From the NCBI GenBank assembly GCA_944388395.1, contig CALXIP010000022.1, forward strand, positions 1 to 45,888: a DNA stretch of 45,888 nt, given 5' to 3'. Source of the DNA: an uncultured Ruthenibacterium sp. GTDB taxonomy: Bacteria; Bacillota; Clostridia; Oscillospirales; Ruminococcaceae. Shown here in pieces: positions 42,289 to 45,888 of the stretch; position 1 is the first letter of the stretch; the number at the start of each line of letters is the position of its first letter. Under the pieces are notes generated by a model. That model was not told the origin of the DNA. It saw only the letters and a list, made by a program, of their open reading frames with translations, and ran no database searches. Both the position numbers and the translations under genes were made by a program.

Positions 42289-43161
42289 TTGAACCGCAAA
42301 AAATGGAAGGGAAATTTGCTGCTTTTGCTCACCGCGCTGATCTGGGGCGCCGCCTTTGTGGCCCAAAGCGCAGGCATGGAGCAAAACGGACCGTTTACCT
42401 TCAACACCATTCGAATGATTTTGGGCGGAATTGTGCTGATTCCCTGCATTGCGCTGTTTGACAAAATGCGTCATGTGCGCCTGGGCTGGCGCAGCGCGGA
42501 TAAAAACCTTTGGGTGGGCGGATGCCTGTGCGGTGTTGCACTGTTTACAGGGGCCACACTGCAGCAGTTCGGCATTCAGTATACCAGCGCGGGCAAAGCG
42601 GGCTTCATCACGGCGTTGTATGTTATTTTCGTGCCGTTGTGCCGTCTGTTTGCCGGCAAGCGCCCGGGCAAACTGCTGTGGGGCAGTGTGGCGCTGGCGG
42701 CTGTGGGCATGTACCTTCTGTGCATGGACGGAAGTTTGGCCCTTTCCAAAGGCGATGTTCTGGTGCTGCTGGGCGCGTTCGGCTTTACGGCCCACATTCT
42801 GATCATTGACCATTTTTCGCAAAAAGTGGACGGCGTGCGCATGTCCTGCATCCAGTTCTTTGTGGCGGGTGCCCTGTCTCTGGTGTGCATGTTCCTGTTT
42901 GAGGCACCGTCCGTTCCGGCGATTCTCAGCGCCTGGGCGCCCATTCTGTATGCGGGCTTTTTGTCCTGCGGCGTGGCCTATACGCTGCAGGTGGTGGCGC
43001 AAAAAGACACCGACCCTACAGTGGCTTCGCTGATCCTGTGTCTGGAATCGGTGTTCGCCGTGCTGTTCGGCTGGCTGCTTCTGGGCGAGACGCTTTCCAT
43101 GAAGGAGCTGCTGGGCTGCATTTTGATGTTCGTAGCCATTGTGCTGGCACAGTTTGCATAA
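42289..43161 (+). CDS. EamA/DMT-family membrane transporter
   Basis: 290 residues with ten membrane helices as in the drug/metabolite transporter superfamily (two EamA repeats, about 10-140 and 150-285). LIWGAAFVAQ near the N-terminus and ILCLESVFAVLFGWLLLGE are family segments. Exports metabolites; substrate unknown. Start chosen as TTG 42289 (GGGAAG 8 bases upstream), giving the usual MNRKKWKGNLLLLLTALIWG start; GTG 42280 and TTG 42283 in frame are alternatives. Confidence 0.88.
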   Translation: MNRKKWKGNLLLLLTALIWGAAFVAQSAGMEQNGPFTFNTIRMILGGIVLIPCIALFDKMRHVRLGWRSADKNLWVGGCLCGVALFTGATLQQFGIQYTSAGKAGFITALYVIFVPLCRLFAGKRPGKLLWGSVALAAVGMYLLCMDGSLALSKGDVLVLLGAFGFTAHILIIDHFSQKVDGVRMSCIQFFVAGALSLVCMFLFEAPSVPAILSAWAPILYAGFLSCGVAYTLQVVAQKDTDPTVASLILCLESVFAVLFGWLLLGETLSMKELLGCILMFVAIVLAQFA

Positions 43162-43162
43162 G

Positions 43163-43198
43163 AAAAAAGAAGCCCTTGTTGCAAGGGCTTCTTTTTTT
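43163..43198. terminator. terminator between EamA and C39-like genes
   Basis: AAAAAAGAAGCCCTTG pairs perfectly with CAAGGGCTTCTTTTTT around a 3-base loop; both flanks are suited to either strand. Confidence 0.93.
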
Positions 43199-43208
43199 AT
43201 GCGAATTT

Positions 43209-44516
43209 TCAGAGTGTGAGACCGGCCGTCACCATTTGTCCCCGGTCGGTGATCAGGTAGAACGTGAGCCGGGTGCCGGCAGGCATGTTGGTCGTGTCCA
43301 GCCACACATGTCCGGAAGAGGTCACGTGCGTATAGTAAAAACGCTTTTGCGCGGTGGTAGCATAGGCGTGTTCGTCCCGGATGGTGTAGCATACCGTGGC
43401 CGTGCAGCGGCCGTCCCGCATGCACAGGTCTGTGGGAAGGCTGTGGCGTTCCCCGCGAAAGTACAGCGCATATTCACCGGGGATCTGGGTGGGACGCAGT
43501 TCCCCTGCATAACGGGCAGGGGCGCACACCACGCCATTGTCGGGCCGCCCGTGGGACAAAAGGGCAATGCCGCTCCACAGCTGTTCCAGCTGCGCAAGAG
43601 GCCAGCGCTGTTCCGTGGCGGCGTCCTCCGATGCGGTGGGGTCGTTGACGAATACGAACTCGCAGCCGTCGGCGTCGGTCTCAAAGCCGCGCACCACCAC
43701 CGAGCGATACTGCTCTTCACCCTCCGAGGAATGCAGGCGAACCGCGCACAGACACCCGTTCTTGATTTCTTTTTTCAGGCCGGCACAGTCAGTGTATACC
43801 ACATAGCTTTCCAGACCGTAGCAGCCCAGAAATGCGGCGGCAAAGCCCGGGTTGGAGCAGTTCTCCGAAGTGCTGTCATAGCAGGCATACATCGCTTCTT
43901 CCGGCAGAACATCAGCGCCCCAGCGGTTGGCCAGCATGGTCAGCGTGCAGGGGTCTGCCAAAAGAGTGTGCAGGCGGGAATCCCGTGTGTAAAGCGAGTA
44001 GGCCGGTGCGGGCAGAATGCGGTGCTGCACCGGGTCACCGCCTTCCCGGGAACTTTTGCGGGAATGAATGGAGGCGGCCAGCAGCGAAACGGAAGGTGCT
44101 GCCGCGTTCGGCTGAGCAGTCAGCTCCAGCCGCAGCTGAAACTGGTCGGCGCCGCCCGGCACGTCCACATTCAAAATACCGTCCCGCATGGAAAGGCCCT
44201 TTTCGCTTTGCTGGGGTGCGCTGGCGCGGGCGGAGAAAACGCTCCACTTTCCGCAGGAGAACCAGTGGCTCCACTGCTCGGCGGCCTGCACGCGCACAAA
44301 TGCCTCCAGCGTGCATCCGTCCGGCACCACAGCGTTCCAGGACACAACCAGCTCGTCAAAAGCGACCGCCCGGTATTCCGGCGAGGTATAGCTTCCCCGC
44401 ACGGTTTCTCTCTGTTCGCAGATCAGTGCAAGGCGTCCGTCCTTCCACTCCATACGTTGAAAACTGCCGGCGGAAAACTGCGCTTCTTCCTTCAGGACCA
44501 AGATTTGCTCGACCAT
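43209..44516 (-). CDS. C39-like papain-fold protein lacking the expected catalytic histidine
   Basis: 435 residues. An N-terminal beta-sandwich-like part (about 40-150; GSYTSPEYRAVAFDELVVSW) and a C-terminal C39-like part (about 165-300). The nucleophile cysteine is C190 (LLADPCTLTM) and the NDP triad residue is D292 (FVNDPTA), but the histidine normally found in the G-H-x-x-V-V-R-G-F strand is R271 (EQYRSVVVRGF). It lacks a signal peptide, so its place of action is unclear. The enzyme may be inactive or use another residue. ATG 44514-44516 follows GGGAG at 4 bases; a longer upstream reading is rejected. Confidence 0.7.
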   Translation of the reverse strand: MVEQILVLKEEAQFSAGSFQRMEWKDGRLALICEQRETVRGSYTSPEYRAVAFDELVVSWNAVVPDGCTLEAFVRVQAAEQWSHWFSCGKWSVFSARASAPQQSEKGLSMRDGILNVDVPGGADQFQLRLELTAQPNAAAPSVSLLAASIHSRKSSREGGDPVQHRILPAPAYSLYTRDSRLHTLLADPCTLTMLANRWGADVLPEEAMYACYDSTSENCSNPGFAAAFLGCYGLESYVVYTDCAGLKKEIKNGCLCAVRLHSSEGEEQYRSVVVRGFETDADGCEFVFVNDPTASEDAATEQRWPLAQLEQLWSGIALLSHGRPDNGVVCAPARYAGELRPTQIPGEYALYFRGERHSLPTDLCMRDGRCTATVCYTIRDEHAYATTAQKRFYYTHVTSSGHVWLDTTNMPAGTRLTFYLITDRGQMVTAGLTL

Positions 44517-44719
44517 AATGCTCCCACTCAAACTGAATTGAACTCGTTTTTTCACCAAATTTACACAATATTCAAATATTAGCGCACCAAAACGGGATTG
44601 TCAAGATTGATTTTCAGGAACCTTTTCCGCGCCGGATGCATAGCGTGACAACAGGCCCCGTGCGCCCGCAGGGCGTAGGGAGTGAATCTGCGTTTCAGCG
44701 CAAAAAAGGGGGAAAGAAT

Positions 44720-45493
44720 ATGGGACCGGTACAGATGGCGGCGCTGGGAACAGGCTTCACCTGTCTGATGACGGCAGCGGGAGCCGCCGTGGTGTTTTTC
44801 TTCAAAAAAGAAATCGCACCGGTGTTCCAGCGCGTGTTTTTGGGCTTTGCCGCAGGGGTGATGACCGCGGCTTCGGTGTGGAGTTTGCTTCTGCCGGCCA
44901 TTGACCGGGCGGTGGAACAGGGCCAGTCAGGCTGGGTACAGGCTGCAGGCGGCTTTTTGCTGGGCGCTTTGTTTTTGGTGTCGCTGGACGCACTGCGTCC
45001 GCTGGTGGTGAGGCGCCAGCTGGAGGGCGGCCAGCGGCGCACGGCGCTTTTGGTGCTGGCTATTACGCTGCACAACATTCCCGAAGGCATGGCGGTGGGC
45101 CTTGCCTGCGCGCTGGCGGCTTCCTCGCAGGACGCGGGGCAGGCGGCGGGGGCGGCCGCTCTGGCACTGGGAATCGGCCTGCAGAATTTCCCGGAGGGAG
45201 CCGCAATCGCTCTTCCGCTGCGCAGAGAGGGGGCGTCCCGGCTGAAAAGTTTTGCGGGCGGGGCCCTGTCGGGAGCAGTGGAGCCTTTGGGCGGCATCCT
45301 GGCGGTACTGGCGGCGGGCTGGGTGGAGCCCTTGATGCCTTGGCTTTTGAGTTTTGCCGCAGGCGCCATGGTGTATGTGGTGGCCCAGGAGCTGATCCCC
45401 GAGGCACGGCGGGACGAGACGTCCCGCGCGGGGACATGGGGCGTTCTGCTGGGCTTTGTCATCATGATGGTCATGGATGTGGCGCTGGGGTGA
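44720..45493 (+). CDS. ZIP-family metal transporter
   Basis: 257 residues, eight membrane helices. Helix 4 carries HNIPEG and helix 5 LQNFPEG; in the second motif the usual histidine is replaced by Q-N, which is common in some ZIP members. Imports zinc or other divalent metals (known family). ATG 44720 with GGGGGAAAG upstream; a longer reading from 44636 is rejected. The 200-base leader has a GC-rich fold of unknown function (see findings). Confidence 0.88.
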   Translation: MGPVQMAALGTGFTCLMTAAGAAVVFFFKKEIAPVFQRVFLGFAAGVMTAASVWSLLLPAIDRAVEQGQSGWVQAAGGFLLGALFLVSLDALRPLVVRRQLEGGQRRTALLVLAITLHNIPEGMAVGLACALAASSQDAGQAAGAAALALGIGLQNFPEGAAIALPLRREGASRLKSFAGGALSGAVEPLGGILAVLAAGWVEPLMPWLLSFAAGAMVYVVAQELIPEARRDETSRAGTWGVLLGFVIMMVMDVALG

Positions 45494-45521
45494 ATGCGTC
45501 TGTCGCACGGTGTGGTTTCAT

Positions 45522-45529
45522 GGTATAAT
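45522..45529 (+). promoter_or_regulatory. extended -10 of next response regulator gene
   Basis: GGTATAAT at 45522-45529, preceded by TG as in the extended -10 (TGGTATAAT). No good -35 is visible. Confidence 0.5.
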
Positions 45530-45564
45530 AACCTCAAAACCTATGCGACGGAGGAGGAAATGCC

Positions 45565-45888
45565 ATGCGCATCTTAGTGGTGGAAGACGAGCCGGAACTG
45601 AACCGGTTGCTGACGAAGCGGTTGAAGTCGGCGGGATACAGTGTGGACAGCTGTATGGATGGCCGCGACGCGCTGGATCATCTGCCGGGCGCAGAGTACG
45701 ACGCGCTGGTGCTGGACATTATGCTGCCGGGCATCAGCGGCCTGGAGGTTTTGCGCCGGATGCGCAGCGCTTCCAACACCACCCCGGTGTTGCTGCTGAC
45801 CGCGCGGGACAGCATTGAGGACCGGGTCATTGGTCTGGATGCCGGTGCGGATGATTATCTGGTGAAGCCCTTTGCCTTTGATGAACTG
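45565..45888 (+). CDS. response regulator, receiver domain (partial, runs off window)
   Basis: 108 residues visible: receiver domain with acidic ED at 8-9, phospho-accepting D in [12 protein letters not shown] in LLLTARD and K in LVKPF. The C-terminal output domain is outside the window, so OmpR type is only probable. GGAGGAGG lies 8 bases before ATG 45565. Confidence 0.92.
   Translation, partial: MRILVVEDEPELNRLLTKRLKSAGYSVDSCMDGRDALDHLPGAEYDALVLDIMLPGISGLEVLRRMRSASNTTPVLLLTARDSIEDRVIGLDAGADDYLVKPFAFDEL

Noticed and set aside
44600-44719. NiCo or yybP-ykoY riboswitch ahead of the ZIP gene
   Set aside because: I could not match the conserved core of either class by eye; left as a finding for a covariance search.
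1-45888. tRNA, rRNA, IS elements, phage and toxin-antitoxin genes
   Set aside because: None was recognised on either strand; transposase, integrase, CCA-ended cloverleaf or paired small toxin-antitoxin patterns were not seen.

Overview
The window reads as chromosomal DNA of a moderately high-GC Clostridia-type Firmicute, most like an Oscillospiraceae/Ruminococcaceae gut anaerobe. This rests on the mix of genes (V-type rather than F-type ATPase, TRAP and ABC sugar-acid importers, BmrC-like ABC exporter, VanS-like kinase, BTAD-type regulator), strong AGGAGG ribosome sites, frequent GTG/TTG starts and Gram-positive style lipoprotein signals. No rRNA, tRNA, insertion sequence, phage gene or CRISPR array was seen. 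The organism call is inference from gene content, not from a marker gene.

Layout. 1-4097 (minus): MarR regulator and two ABC exporter half-transporters, the last cut by the window edge. 4299-7354 (plus): membrane-anchored c-di-GMP phosphodiesterase with a degenerate GGDEF domain, translationally coupled to a PAP2 phosphatase. 7391-8647: a small anchored protein and a gene broken by two in-frame stops. 8836-17485 (plus): a complete nine-gene V-type ATPase operon, order G-C-I-K-F-E-A-B-D. 17589-26460: a sialic-acid-like catabolic region, with an ABC importer (no ATPase gene), a 2-hydroxyacid dehydrogenase and a NanA-like lyase on the minus strand, and a divergent FadR-type regulator, a large ROK protein, a YhcH/NanQ-like protein and uridine kinase on the plus strand.

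26495-33961: a LacI-controlled sugar-acid region. The LacI gene and a TIM-barrel isomerase run leftward; a seven-gene operon runs rightward: cupin, RpiB-like isomerase, TRAP transporter DctQ and DctM, KduI/IolB-like isomerase, pentulose-phosphate-epimerase-like protein and DctP. Three LacI-type operators sit in the AT-rich divergent promoter region. No kinase, aldolase or dehydrogenase lies in this operon, so the pathway is probably completed elsewhere or by the neighbouring region. I regard this as the best candidate for an undescribed pathway.

34006-45888: regulation and housekeeping. These are a histidine kinase/response regulator pair, an ECF-type sigma factor without a visible anti-sigma partner, a divergent HtrA protease, a BTAD-type regulator with a degenerate GGDEF-like tail, release factor RF3, a GNAT acetyltransferase, an EamA transporter, a C39-like protein that has lost its expected histidine, a ZIP metal transporter and the start of another response regulator. 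Several promoters share an extended -10 (TGnTATAMT), and intrinsic terminators close most operons.
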